Assembly: GCA_017303905.1 (NCBI GenBank)
Contig: JAFLBH010000002.1
Location: forward strand, 186,001 to 250,000
Direction: 5' to 3'
DNA from: Bacteroidota bacterium
GTDB taxonomy: Bacteria > Bacteroidota > Bacteroidia > B-17B0 > Aurantibacillaceae
Length of the DNA stretch: 64,000 nt
Every line of letters starts with the position of its first letter. The stretch's first letter is position 1. A program made the position numbers and the translations under genes. The notes below the pieces were generated by a model. It had not been told where the DNA came from. It did no database searches and worked only from the letters and a program-made list of their open reading frames with translations. Shown piece after piece: positions 51,801-60,367 of the stretch.

Positions 51801-52100
51801 AAATTCGCCATTATCACCCCCAACGTAAATATTTCCTTCCGAATCATTAATGATACTATAGGCCGGAATCAAATCCGGTAAGGCTATGATTTGCCAGTTG
51901 AGTCCGTCGTAAACCAAAACCCCACTTTGGTTAGCCATAAACACACGACCTTCTTTATCTTGCGCTACCCCGTTGTTATTGGCACCCTGGTTGTATTCTT
52001 TGGGTAAATAATTATGAATGAAATACTCCCCTTTTTGAGCCCGGATGGTTAAAGCCGCAAAAAGAAACAGAAATAAAGCGTATTTAAGTTTTGTAAACAA
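48897..52100 (-). CDS. Reg_prop/Y_Y_Y sensor fused to SpoIIE-type phosphatase
   Basis: A 1067-residue protein. The signal peptide is followed by a periplasmic two-component-regulator-type propeller with repeats such as GVAQDKEGRVFMANQSGVLVYDG, SIINDSEGNIYVGGDNGEFF and VKSGFQDRNNNLWLATYYGVSFV. A Y_Y_Y domain (about 650-740), one TM helix (about 750-772, VWAYIAYAILFVLFVALIV), a coiled coil and the linker QKKEITDSINYAQRIQQSILP come next. The SpoIIE domain begins DIVSGDFYWF (about 857). Its motifs DCTGHGVPGAF, DGMEIAL and EQVDDL are present. No kinase domain is fused, unlike hybrid systems with the same sensor. The start codon is TTG. Confidence 0.88.
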   Translation of the reverse strand: MFTKLKYALFLFLFAALTIRAQKGEYFIHNYLPKEYNQGANNNGVAQDKEGRVFMANQSGVLVYDGLNWQIIALPDLIPAYSIINDSEGNIYVGGDNGEFFTIEKNKNGRYVSVSLKGNLNTNEQPQEPIKQILSLNGNLYFLSADKLIEKKGNSYRAYSPQNAFHIRAFAMGKHLFVTDLDNNVLVLDNAVMNYVANTESLISEKAFFNYRINANTFAMGYRNLGIYKVTYDSITPTKTKFEKWNNSSDAELLESEFNNGCELKDGNFVITSNKKGAFLINKNLEIIKRLNSKTGIYEDNVKSGFQDRNNNLWLATYYGVSFVELNSKLFKYDRQTGISGLVTGAAYYDGKLFVSTDKGVQFFNPVNNVFEFLQGFNKQTWNLTKIDNDLFISTEKGVFIYDGKTIRQGNDTRSFCILSDPYKKELIYTGTDEGVDVYSYIEKKFTYIKTYQLNIPVLSLASDFHKNIYFGCASNGIYYLNYYRSFLLDSIQKKEGLPQMLGENYVFTYKNKLLIGTDSGVFAVRKRADNRVECIKSPEFYTATKSSEIFRAAELEGDLICSQSYENRKLNRIENKVIYITSENGKSYINNEITNKLKDTKVNLITYDSLNKTTFICTDEGLFLVNKQKEKLKRSYNFFLTSVISKKDTIINNVASGDDASGFDFNITYSHNQLSFILGYNCFENKNAVEFSYWIEGSDEENYSVWSTQNNIKTTNLPEGKYIFHAKARCDMNTKELEIHFPFKILPPWYRTVWAYIAYAILFVLFVALIVKLYSKRLVEQNLKLEAVIKQRTATIEEQVNMLEEQKHELQTQKKEITDSINYAQRIQQSILPSYAEITAAYQDTFVFFQPKDIVSGDFYWFSKVNENEFLIACADCTGHGVPGAFMSTICSEKLTEAALRSSEPSQILFEANNAIKKVLKQDATADGTNKDGMEIALVKYNHKTKQLQYAGANRALWIFKNNGEFVEVKPTKASIASFTPFNFKYELSEVVLEKSDMVYLTSDGYPDQFGGEYGKKFMAKNMKDFLRGIKHLSVEEQKQLVKDKINSWKGNYEQVDDLLVIGLKA

Positions 52101-52113
52101 GCTTCTAATTTAC

Positions 52114-52149
52114 AAAAAAAGCCCTGAAGTACGAAGACTTCAGGGCTTT
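52114..52149 (-). terminator. Rho-independent terminator of the first large T9SS cargo gene
   Basis: On the minus strand AAGCCCTGAAGT pairs with ACTTCAGGGCTT around a short loop, followed by seven T. It begins 26 bases after the stop at 52175. The GC-rich stem and T run are strong. The next gene starts only 14 bases further on. Confidence 0.85.
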
Positions 52150-52174
52150 ATGAATTTTTGAAAAAAAGACCTTT

Positions 52175-55100
52175 TTACCTTTCAATTACCGCTTTTTTAA
52201 CGGCAATGATTTTGTCGTTTTGTTTAATCTGCACCATGTAAACGCCGGCAGCAAAACTTTCGGTATTGATTACTAAATGCTGATTTAATGATTTAACTGA
52301 ATAGACTGTTTGTCCGAGTGTATTTACTAAATCCACCGTCGTTTCAGATTTTGGTAAACTATTTAAATCGATGTTCATGACTGAATTAGCAGGATTCGGA
52401 TAAATACTGATACGCGATGCTAAAGCGTTTAAATCCGCAATAGAAGTTGCACCGATTTTGTCATTTGATTGATTACTGCGTGTTTTGGTTTTTAAAACCA
52501 TTGGTGAATTGACACCGTATTTTGCGGTAGCATTACAGTTAAAGCCGCTGGCATCTACAAACCATTTTACACCCAATGGCCAGAAAGATGAATAAAACGG
52601 ATCGTTCGCTAAATTTCCTACGGTGCTGGCAATTAATGTTTCAGTACCGGTGGCAATCGTTCTGCGTTTTACATTATAAATAGTTACCGGTGGCACGCTT
52701 GATTCAATCGCATAACTATTCCAATTGAAATTACCATTCATTTGATCCTGAATAAAAATAGTTTCGTGCCATTTACTCATGGCGCTGTAATTACCGCAAG
52801 AATCGCGTAATTGTAATTTATATTTATAATAGGTTAAGTTAGGGTCGCCGTTAGCCGGACCAACACTTCTGTTCGTATCTACGTACATGCTAAATGCAGA
52901 CTTGTGTACCGATGCAATACGTTTGTAAGTATTTAAGCTTACTTCACGGTAAACGATGAAGCTATCGGCAGATGGATATAAAGTTTTCTCCCAATAGATT
53001 TCATTATTAACACTTAAACTGTCAACCGTAACCTGACAAATATCCGGAGTTGGCGGATTAACTAAATTAACTGTAAATGTAGCGGAGTTGCGACAACCGT
53101 TAGATCCGGTAGCGCTTACTGTATAAACGGTATTTACTGTTGGTGTAACTGAAATGGTTTGGTTAGCAACTGTACCAGGCGACCAAGTATAAGTGGATGC
53201 GCCATTACCCGTTAAAACTTGTGGTTTGTTTAAACACACTAAATTTTTTCCACTGATTGTAACAGTTGGATTATTAATTAGCGCTACGTTAATCGTTCCA
53301 CTGTTTACGCAGTTATTAGAATTCGTTCCGGTTACAGTGTAAACTTGTGTTGCTGTTGGTGTAAAGGCTACTCCGTTGCTTACTCCGCTACTCCAAGTAT
53401 ACGTTGAGGCACCGGCTCCGTTTAAGGTTAACAAACTTCCTGTACAAACAGCCGTTGGTGAAGCCACACCGGTAACGGTTGGCAATGGATTAACCGTTAT
53501 ACGATTTACACTGGTAGTGGTAGTTCCACAAGCGTTAGTGGCAGTTACGATTACACTAAAAGTATTAGAAGCTGTAAAACTCATTGAGGTATTAGTACCT
53601 GTAGTTGGAGAAAAACTAACACCGCTTGCTCCTACTACAGTCCATCCATAATTAGTAAGAGGTTCAGTTGAGGATAAAGTTAAAGGTGATGTTGTAACAG
53701 TTCCGGCACATAACGTGTAATTAGATGCCGTTGTAGTTACAGTTGAAGGTAAAGTACAACTTAACTTTTGAATGTAACCATCGGTTTGTCCTACAGCTGT
53801 TAAATTCGCAACGCCTGCATCCGGGTTAAAATCAACGGTAGTCCAAAATGTTCCAATTGTATACACATTTCCCTGTGTGTCTAAATCAATGTCGGAAGGA
53901 TAATCACCAAGGTTATTGCTACCAAATGATTTTGCCCATACAAAATTCCCATTGTTATCCCATTTCAAAACATAACAATCCTGATTAGTACCTTGAGCTT
54001 GTAAAGTATAAGTTCCGGCATTAGGGTCAAAGTCTACTACTCCATCAAAGGCGCCGGTTACATAAACATTTCCTCCCGGATCCAATACACATTCGGGAGC
54101 ACTTTGTGTATTTATACCTCCAATTTGTTTAGCCCATTGATAAGCGAGTGTTGAATTTAATTTCAACACAAAAGCATCCGCACTTCCTAAAGAACCTAAT
54201 GATTGGTTAAGTGGTCCCGGATCCATGTCACAAGCCGCACTGAATTGTCCGCAAACAAAAACGTTGCTATTAGCATCCAGCGTAATACCAACACCATAAT
54301 CAGTTCCGGTTCCGCCCATCACAGCGGCAGAGTTAAATCCGCCTCCGCTACAGGTTAATTTTACAACATAAAAATCGCTGCCTCCCTGTGATGTATAGGT
54401 TGGACAAGAACATCCCGGAGAAAGAGTAACTGTAGTTCCTGCGAAAATACCTGTACAATAAACGTAATTATTTAAATTATCAACTTTTAGATCATATCCG
54501 TAATCAGCTACAGTTCCTCCCATCGATTGAGCCCATACGTAATTTCCATTTACATCATACTTTCCAACAAATATATCTTGTCCGCCACGAATAACTAAGT
54601 TATTGGTTGTAGCACTTGGATTAAAATCCGCTGTCCCAATAAAAGTTCCGGTGATATAAACGTTAGCGTTAAGGTTATCAATATCAATGGCGCTTGCCCA
54701 GTCGGAACCTGTACCACCCATTTTACGTGCCCAAACAAAATTTCCTAAAGAGTTTAATTTAAACATACACACATCGCTGCTACCTGCAGATGTAAGATTA
54801 GTAACACCGGCTCCCGGATCAAAATCTACGGTACCGTTAAAACTACCTACAACATAAATATTGGAAGAAGCATCGCAAATAACATCTGCTGCAACTTCGT
54901 CAGTTGTAGTACCCAGGCGACGAGCCCAAACGAAATTTCCTGCAGAAGTTAATTTCATAATAAAAATATCATCACCACCTGCAGTAGCTGTTAAATTATA
55001 AACACCTGCACCCGGATCGAAATCGACGGTACCTGAAAATGAACCTACGGCAATAACATTTCCGGCTGCATCTATGGCAGTTGCACGCCAATCGTCGTAA

Positions 55101-55204
55101 GTAGGACTACCGAACGAACGAGCCCACACATAATTTTGAGATTTTAAAAGATTAGTTGAAGCAACTAAAAATGCGATAAAAAAGAACGAAATAATTTTCT
55201 TCAT
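52175..55204 (-). CDS. Large T9SS-secreted propeller/Ig-like protein, paralog A
   Basis: A 1009-residue protein counted from the ATG at 55204 (KKIISFFFIAFLVASTNLLKSQ is the signal peptide); the 21 extra upstream codons lack a signal-like start. It has about seven propeller repeats of 62-67 residues, each with a VDFDPGAG-like motif and NFVWARxxGGT. Two or three Ig/PKD-like repeats (CTGSLLTLNGAGASTYTW, CLNKPQVLTGNGASTYTW) follow, then a roughly 190-residue module shared with paralog B, and last a T9SS sorting domain (ISIYPNPANSVMNIDL to the end). It should be surface-exposed or secreted. Function is unknown; adhesion or binding is likely. Confidence 0.85.
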   Translation of the reverse strand: MKKIISFFFIAFLVASTNLLKSQNYVWARSFGSPTYDDWRATAIDAAGNVIAVGSFSGTVDFDPGAGVYNLTATAGGDDIFIMKLTSAGNFVWARRLGTTTDEVAADVICDASSNIYVVGSFNGTVDFDPGAGVTNLTSAGSSDVCMFKLNSLGNFVWARKMGGTGSDWASAIDIDNLNANVYITGTFIGTADFNPSATTNNLVIRGGQDIFVGKYDVNGNYVWAQSMGGTVADYGYDLKVDNLNNYVYCTGIFAGTTVTLSPGCSCPTYTSQGGSDFYVVKLTCSGGGFNSAAVMGGTGTDYGVGITLDANSNVFVCGQFSAACDMDPGPLNQSLGSLGSADAFVLKLNSTLAYQWAKQIGGINTQSAPECVLDPGGNVYVTGAFDGVVDFDPNAGTYTLQAQGTNQDCYVLKWDNNGNFVWAKSFGSNNLGDYPSDIDLDTQGNVYTIGTFWTTVDFNPDAGVANLTAVGQTDGYIQKLSCTLPSTVTTTASNYTLCAGTVTTSPLTLSSTEPLTNYGWTVVGASGVSFSPTTGTNTSMSFTASNTFSVIVTATNACGTTTTSVNRITVNPLPTVTGVASPTAVCTGSLLTLNGAGASTYTWSSGVSNGVAFTPTATQVYTVTGTNSNNCVNSGTINVALINNPTVTISGKNLVCLNKPQVLTGNGASTYTWSPGTVANQTISVTPTVNTVYTVSATGSNGCRNSATFTVNLVNPPTPDICQVTVDSLSVNNEIYWEKTLYPSADSFIVYREVSLNTYKRIASVHKSAFSMYVDTNRSVGPANGDPNLTYYKYKLQLRDSCGNYSAMSKWHETIFIQDQMNGNFNWNSYAIESSVPPVTIYNVKRRTIATGTETLIASTVGNLANDPFYSSFWPLGVKWFVDASGFNCNATAKYGVNSPMVLKTKTRSNQSNDKIGATSIADLNALASRISIYPNPANSVMNIDLNSLPKSETTVDLVNTLGQTVYSVKSLNQHLVINTESFAAGVYMVQIKQNDKIIAVKKAVIER

Positions 55205-55291
55205 GATATTTAAAAATAATAGATTAAAAGTAACAAAATTCCTGATATAACAAGGTAGAATTATCAACTAATTGCAGCCATTAATAATGCA

Positions 55292-55324
55292 AAAGAGCCT
55301 GAATTTTAACAATTCAGGCTCCTT
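55292..55324 (-). terminator. Rho-independent terminator of the second large T9SS cargo gene
   Basis: On the minus strand GAGCCTGAATT pairs with AATTCAGGCTC, followed by TTTT. It begins 17 bases after the stop at 55341 and separates paralog B from paralog A. Confidence 0.8.
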
Positions 55325-55340
55325 TCGTTCAATTTACTAT

Positions 55341-58094
55341 CTATTGAATAACTACTTTTTTTATGCTCTCCTGATTACCTTGCTTAACGATTAACATGTA
55401 TACACCCGATTGAAGTGTAGAAACATTAATCACCATATGTTGATTTAAAGACTGAGTTTGGTAAATACTTTGACCTAACACATTTTTTATCTCCACGGTA
55501 ATTTCTTCTTTTGATAAAGAAGTCAAATCAACATTAATTAAATCTTTAGCCGGGTTTGGATACACCTGAATATTTTCATTAAAAATAGCAAGTGAATTTA
55601 TTCCTGTCGGGAATAATTTATCGTTAGATTGGTTACTGCGTGTTTTGGTTTTTTGCACTAACACTTTTGCAGTAGGATTACAGTTAAACCCAACCGCGTC
55701 AACAAACCATTTTACCCCTAAAGGCCAGAAGGTATTATAGGCAGGGTCGGTTGCTAAATTTCCTGTGGTACTTGTTACTAATGTTTCTGTACCTGTTGCA
55801 GGCGTACGACGTTTTAAGTTATAAATAGAAATTGGTGTTGCCGTTGTAGATTCAATCGCGTAACTATTCCAATTGAAGTTACCATTCAATTGATCCTGAA
55901 TAAAAATAGTTTCATGCCATAAGCTTAACGGACTCAAGTTTCCGCAACTGTCTTTTATTTGCAATTTGTATCTGTAATAACTGGTGTTTGGATTTCCATT
56001 AGCCGGACCAATACTTCTATTGGTATCTACATACATACTAAACGCTGTACGGCTCACTGCGCCAATACGCGTGTAATTATTTAAACTTGTTTCGCGATAC
56101 ACGATAAAACTATCGGCACGCGGATACAAGGTTTTCTCCCAATAAATTTCATTGTCGTTTCCTAAACTATCAACAGTTACCATACAAATATTCGGGGCTT
56201 GTGCGCCGGATTGAACGGCAACTGTACTCGATTTAGAACAACCGTTATTTAAATTCACATTTACGGTATAAATGGTTGTTCCAAAATTTCCGGTAACAGA
56301 TGGTGTTAAAATAGTTGAACTACTTAAGTTGGTGGTTGGCGTCCACGCAACAGAAGTTGCCGCCGGACTGCAAGTAGCATTGATGACCGCTTTTTGTTTA
56401 CATAATAAGTTTATGTTAGATCCCGCGCTAACACTTGCAGGAAGTAAAGTTATACTGGCACTGGCAGGCGTACCGACACAAGAGCCTGTTGTGCCTGTAG
56501 CCGTATATACGGCACTAGCTGTTGGAGAAACAACAATACTGGAACTCGTAGCACCGGTACTCCAAGAATAGGTTGTGGCACCGGTTGCGGTAAGTGTGGC
56601 CGAACTGCCTGTACATACCGTAAGTGGCGCAATAATTCCTGTTGTTAAACAACCGATTTTAGCTAAGAAAATATCATAACCACCTACCGACGTTACAGTA
56701 TTAGTAGAGAATACGCCCATTCCATCAACATAACCGCCCACGTATACATTTCCAATAGCATCTACATCAATTGCCGCAGCCGGTGCTTCATTAGCAGTTC
56801 CTGTTGACTTTGCCTGCCATTGATATGTGCCTGATGTGTTATATTTAGCAACAAACAAATCGTAAGTTCCAAGAAATGTATTTGACATGGTAGATGTACC
56901 AACAGTACAAGTGCTACCGTCAAAATAACCTAAGAAGTAAGAATTACCTGCAGCATCCACTGTAACGCCACCCGCATAATCATTGTTAGCACCATAAGCT
57001 CTTACGGCCCATTGCGGCACACCTGATGAATTATATTTTGCAAGATATCCATCGTAACCACCACTATTCGGTAATGCAAATGATCCGAAATTCATCGCGC
57101 CTTGTCCGCTAACTGCAACATACACATTATTGGAACCATCCACATCAATATTGCTTGGAAAATCACTGGAAGTACTTCCTAAATTACGTGCCCATGTGAA
57201 GGTTCCGGCAGAAGAATATTTTGCTAACCATAAATCTGTAGAGCCATTACTTGTTAAAACGGTACTCGTACCAATGGTAGTTGTCGCATTTGTGATGGAA
57301 CCTTGAAACGTTCCAACTACATTCGGATTTCCATTCACGTCAGGTTCTACATCATTTGCATATTCATCACAAGAAGACGAACCCAATACTCTACCCCAAT
57401 TAACACTCCCATTGCTGTTAAATCGCATTAAAAATCCTTCGGCCTTACCTGTTAAACTTGAATTGTTTAATGTAACAGCACCAATAGATAAAGTTGGATC
57501 ATAAAAAGTTCCTACAACATATAATCCGGATACAGCATTTGAATATGCACATCCTCCGGGTAACTCCTGACCGGTTCCTCCATAGGTATTAAACCATTGC
57601 GGTGTACCCAATGAATTGATACAGGTAACAAACATATCGTTGGTTGGTGAAGCTGTGTTTGAATTGGCAGCTGTGTAGGGTGGGAATGAAATACTCGGAC
57701 TAATAAAATGCCCTACTACATAAATTCTTCCCGATGCATCGGAAGTTAAACCGGTAACATACTCACTCATGGTTCCTGTGATACGTTGTACCCACTGAAC
57801 ATCGCCTGCCGAATTATACTTAGCAATGAAAATATCTCTTCCCGAAGTACCGCCATTATTAACAGTGATGGTTCCAACGGTAATGGAAACACTTTCAAAA
57901 CTTCCGGCTACATAAACGTTCCCGGAGGCATCAACAATAGTACGACTTACGAAATCGTTAACAGTTCCACCACCTCTTTTAGCCCAAGCCCAAGCCGTTG
58001 CTTGAGAAAATACTGAATTCGATAATACTAATAGAACAGCCAAGAAGGTTATTGCTTTCGTTTTTGAATAACCACTTTTCGTGTTTAATTTCAT
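55341..58094 (-). CDS. Large T9SS-secreted propeller/Ig-like protein, paralog B
   Basis: A 917-residue protein. After a signal peptide (AITFLAVLLVLSNSVFSQ) come about seven SBBP-like propeller repeats with YNSAGxxQW and NVYVAGS patterns, and then one or two Ig-like repeats (CTGSSATLTATGATTYSW). It shares with paralog A a C-terminal module beginning ICMVTVDSLGNDNEIYWEKTL and ending KTKTRSNQSNDK, and then a T9SS sorting domain (IQVYPNPAKDLINVDL). Its propeller has lost the DFDPGAG calcium-like motifs seen in A. It is transcribed in the same direction as A but has its own terminator. Confidence 0.85.
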   Translation of the reverse strand: MKLNTKSGYSKTKAITFLAVLLVLSNSVFSQATAWAWAKRGGGTVNDFVSRTIVDASGNVYVAGSFESVSITVGTITVNNGGTSGRDIFIAKYNSAGDVQWVQRITGTMSEYVTGLTSDASGRIYVVGHFISPSISFPPYTAANSNTASPTNDMFVTCINSLGTPQWFNTYGGTGQELPGGCAYSNAVSGLYVVGTFYDPTLSIGAVTLNNSSLTGKAEGFLMRFNSNGSVNWGRVLGSSSCDEYANDVEPDVNGNPNVVGTFQGSITNATTTIGTSTVLTSNGSTDLWLAKYSSAGTFTWARNLGSTSSDFPSNIDVDGSNNVYVAVSGQGAMNFGSFALPNSGGYDGYLAKYNSSGVPQWAVRAYGANNDYAGGVTVDAAGNSYFLGYFDGSTCTVGTSTMSNTFLGTYDLFVAKYNTSGTYQWQAKSTGTANEAPAAAIDVDAIGNVYVGGYVDGMGVFSTNTVTSVGGYDIFLAKIGCLTTGIIAPLTVCTGSSATLTATGATTYSWSTGATSSSIVVSPTASAVYTATGTTGSCVGTPASASITLLPASVSAGSNINLLCKQKAVINATCSPAATSVAWTPTTNLSSSTILTPSVTGNFGTTIYTVNVNLNNGCSKSSTVAVQSGAQAPNICMVTVDSLGNDNEIYWEKTLYPRADSFIVYRETSLNNYTRIGAVSRTAFSMYVDTNRSIGPANGNPNTSYYRYKLQIKDSCGNLSPLSLWHETIFIQDQLNGNFNWNSYAIESTTATPISIYNLKRRTPATGTETLVTSTTGNLATDPAYNTFWPLGVKWFVDAVGFNCNPTAKVLVQKTKTRSNQSNDKLFPTGINSLAIFNENIQVYPNPAKDLINVDLTSLSKEEITVEIKNVLGQSIYQTQSLNQHMVINVSTLQSGVYMLIVKQGNQESIKKVVIQ

Positions 58095-58310
58095 AGGGTA
58101 TAGATTTTATTTAATCCATTAAAGATATATAAATTATTTCGATACAAACACCTGATTTTTAGTTAAATTATATGGTTTTTATTAAGTAAAGCGTTAATTC
58201 ATTAGCACCTAAAAAACTCGGTGTTTTTTAGCTTCTGACTGTTAATTACTTTGCTTATTAGAAATATTACCAACGCAGTGACTTCTTACTTTAGCAATAT
58301 ACAATAACAT

Positions 58311-59489
58311 ATGTCGGATATAGCGCATTTTTTCACCCCGGTAAGTTTCAACATGGTAGTTGAAAATAAAGAATTTGTAGAAGGACAATTTGGTCACGAC
58401 TTTAAAATTTACAAAGAAGGTGATGAGTTTCCTGAATTGGAAAACATAGATATGGCCATTATTGGTGTATGCGAAGACAGAAATGCTGTGAATAATGAAG
58501 GTTGCGCATTAGCTCCCGATACAGTAAGAAATTATTTATATAGTTTATATAGCGGTAACTTCAGAGCTAATGTGGTAGACTTAGGAAATATTATGGCGGG
58601 TCATAGTGTGGATGATACCTATTATGCTGTAAAAGCAAGCATCGATTTTTTAATTCGTAAAAATATTGTTCCGGTTATCATTGGCGGCAGTCAGGATTTA
58701 ACCTATGCACAATTTTTAGGTTACAAAGATTTGGAACAAACCATTAATATCGCTTCCATTGATTCTATTTTTGATTTAGGAAATCCGGAAGATGATATCA
58801 CTAACACTTCTTATTTAGGAAAGATCATTTTACATCAACCGAATTATTTATTTAATTACAGTAATATCGGTTATCAAACGTATTTGGTGAGTCCGGCTTC
58901 TACAGCCATGATGACTAAATTATATTTTGATGCTTATCGATTAGGACAAATACGCGATAAAATAGAAGAAGCAGAGCCAATCATTCGTCAGGCCGACATG
59001 ATTAGTTTTGATATTACTTCCATTAAGCATGCCGATGCTCCTGCTAATCCAAATGCCTCTCCTAACGGTTTGTATGCCGAGGAAGCTTGTCAGATTATGC
59101 GTTATGCCGGCATGAGTGATAAATTAACTTCGGTGGGTATCTACGAAATCAATCCGGCATTTGATGCGTACGGAAAAACGTCGCACTTAGCTGCTCAAAT
59201 GATTTGGTGTTTCATGGACGGATTTTACAATCGTAAAAGTGATTATCCTTCGCGCACCAATCCTGATTACATCCGTTTTAATGTGGTGTTACAGGATGAG
59301 AAATATGAAATTAATTTCTATAAGAGTAAAAAAAGCGACCGTTGGTGGATGGAAATCCCCTATCCTCCACACAAAGGATTAAAATTTGAAAGGCATACTT
59401 TAATTCCTTGCTCGTATAAGGATTACTCTATGGCAGTAAACAATGAAATCCCTGATCGTTGGTGGCAAACTTATCAGAAACTGGCTTAG
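58311..59489 (+). CDS. Ureohydrolase-fold (formimidoylglutamase-like) protein, degenerate site
   Basis: A 392-residue arginase/agmatinase-fold protein. Landmarks are VIIGGSQDLTYAQF (about 122), IASIDSIFDLGNP (about 149), MISFDITSIKHADAPANP (about 230) and YEINPAFD. In active enzymes these hold the dimanganese site as GGxHS, DAHxD and SFDxDxxD. Here His is replaced by Gln in the first, by Ile in the second, and the second Asp of the third by Thr. I therefore expect weak or no hydrolase activity. Automatic annotation as formimidoylglutamase or arginase would be misleading. The protein is intact and of family length. Confidence 0.85.
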   Translation: MSDIAHFFTPVSFNMVVENKEFVEGQFGHDFKIYKEGDEFPELENIDMAIIGVCEDRNAVNNEGCALAPDTVRNYLYSLYSGNFRANVVDLGNIMAGHSVDDTYYAVKASIDFLIRKNIVPVIIGGSQDLTYAQFLGYKDLEQTINIASIDSIFDLGNPEDDITNTSYLGKIILHQPNYLFNYSNIGYQTYLVSPASTAMMTKLYFDAYRLGQIRDKIEEAEPIIRQADMISFDITSIKHADAPANPNASPNGLYAEEACQIMRYAGMSDKLTSVGIYEINPAFDAYGKTSHLAAQMIWCFMDGFYNRKSDYPSRTNPDYIRFNVVLQDEKYEINFYKSKKSDRWWMEIPYPPHKGLKFERHTLIPCSYKDYSMAVNNEIPDRWWQTYQKLA

Positions 59490-59545
59490 ATAAATCCCCT
59501 TTTTTACGTGAGTAAATGTCATGAATGAAGTTGTAACTTCATTAC

Positions 59546-60274
59546 ATGAAAAACAAATTATTTTTAGTCCTGCTTTTTTTATCGGTTCAGGTATTTTCTC
59601 AAAAAATACAGAGCGGTAAAGATGTCATTAATGAAATGTATAAAATGTATCATGGAAAATGGTACACCTATTTTACATTTACGCAGGATGCTTTTTTTTA
59701 TAAGGACGGAAAAGAAGAACGAAAAGAAGTTTGGCATGAAGCGGCCTCCTTCCCGGGAAAATTGGTAATTAAATACGACAGTATGAATAGCGGAAACGGT
59801 GTTGTGTTTGCCAACAATACGGTAACCGGAATAAAAGATGGGGTGGCGAAAACACCACGACCGTTTATTCATGATTTGTTATTGGTTGGCTTTGATATTT
59901 ATTATCTACAGCCTGAACAATCCTGCAAAACATTAGATTCATTAGGTTATAATTTAAATACAGTTCGTGAAGATGTTTTTGATGGCAGAGCTGTTTATGT
60001 GGTAGGCGCAGAAAAAGGAAATGACAGTATCCCGCAATTTTGGATAGATAAAGAAAGATTATACATGCATCGAATTATTTATAAAAAGGGAAAACAAATG
60101 GATGTTGTATTTTCCGATTACGAAAAGATGCAAGGCTATTGGGTGGCAAAAAAAGTAATTTTTAAAAGCATGGGCGAATTACAAATGATAGAAAAATATT
60201 ACAATATTCAATTTCCGAAAAATCTAAATGCAACAATTTTTGATCCTAACTTATTCCAACAAGCGAAGTGGTAG
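59546..60274 (+). CDS. Exported LolA/LolB-fold-like protein
   Basis: A 242-residue protein with a signal peptide (KLFLVLLFLSVQVFSQ). A helix DVINEMYKMYHGKWYTYFTFTQ is followed by alternating strands (EVWHEAASFPGKLVIKYD, GNGVVFANNTVTGIKDG, PQFWIDKERLYMHRIIYKKGKQMDVVFSDYEKMQGYWVAKKV). This order of strands and the D-x-x-R-Y-x-W-x-D-like segment are those of outer-membrane lipoprotein-sorting-like (LolA-fold) proteins. It is not canonical LolA. It may bind a lipid or lipid-like ligand in the periplasm. It stands alone downstream of the ureohydrolase gene. Confidence 0.65.
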   Translation: MKNKLFLVLLFLSVQVFSQKIQSGKDVINEMYKMYHGKWYTYFTFTQDAFFYKDGKEERKEVWHEAASFPGKLVIKYDSMNSGNGVVFANNTVTGIKDGVAKTPRPFIHDLLLVGFDIYYLQPEQSCKTLDSLGYNLNTVREDVFDGRAVYVVGAEKGNDSIPQFWIDKERLYMHRIIYKKGKQMDVVFSDYEKMQGYWVAKKVIFKSMGELQMIEKYYNIQFPKNLNATIFDPNLFQQAKW

Positions 60275-60367
60275 TTTTTAAGTGTTAAATTGTTCATTTA
60301 ATGCTTTAATATTATTTTGAGATATAGTAGTATTTGTTATCTTAGGAAAAATTTTTCAGAGAATTAT

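Noticed and set aside
52175-55204. Repeated DFDPGAG segments suspected of being a DNA repeat array or CRISPR-like
   Set aside because: The repeats are of protein type, vary in sequence and length and keep one reading frame; they are propeller blades.
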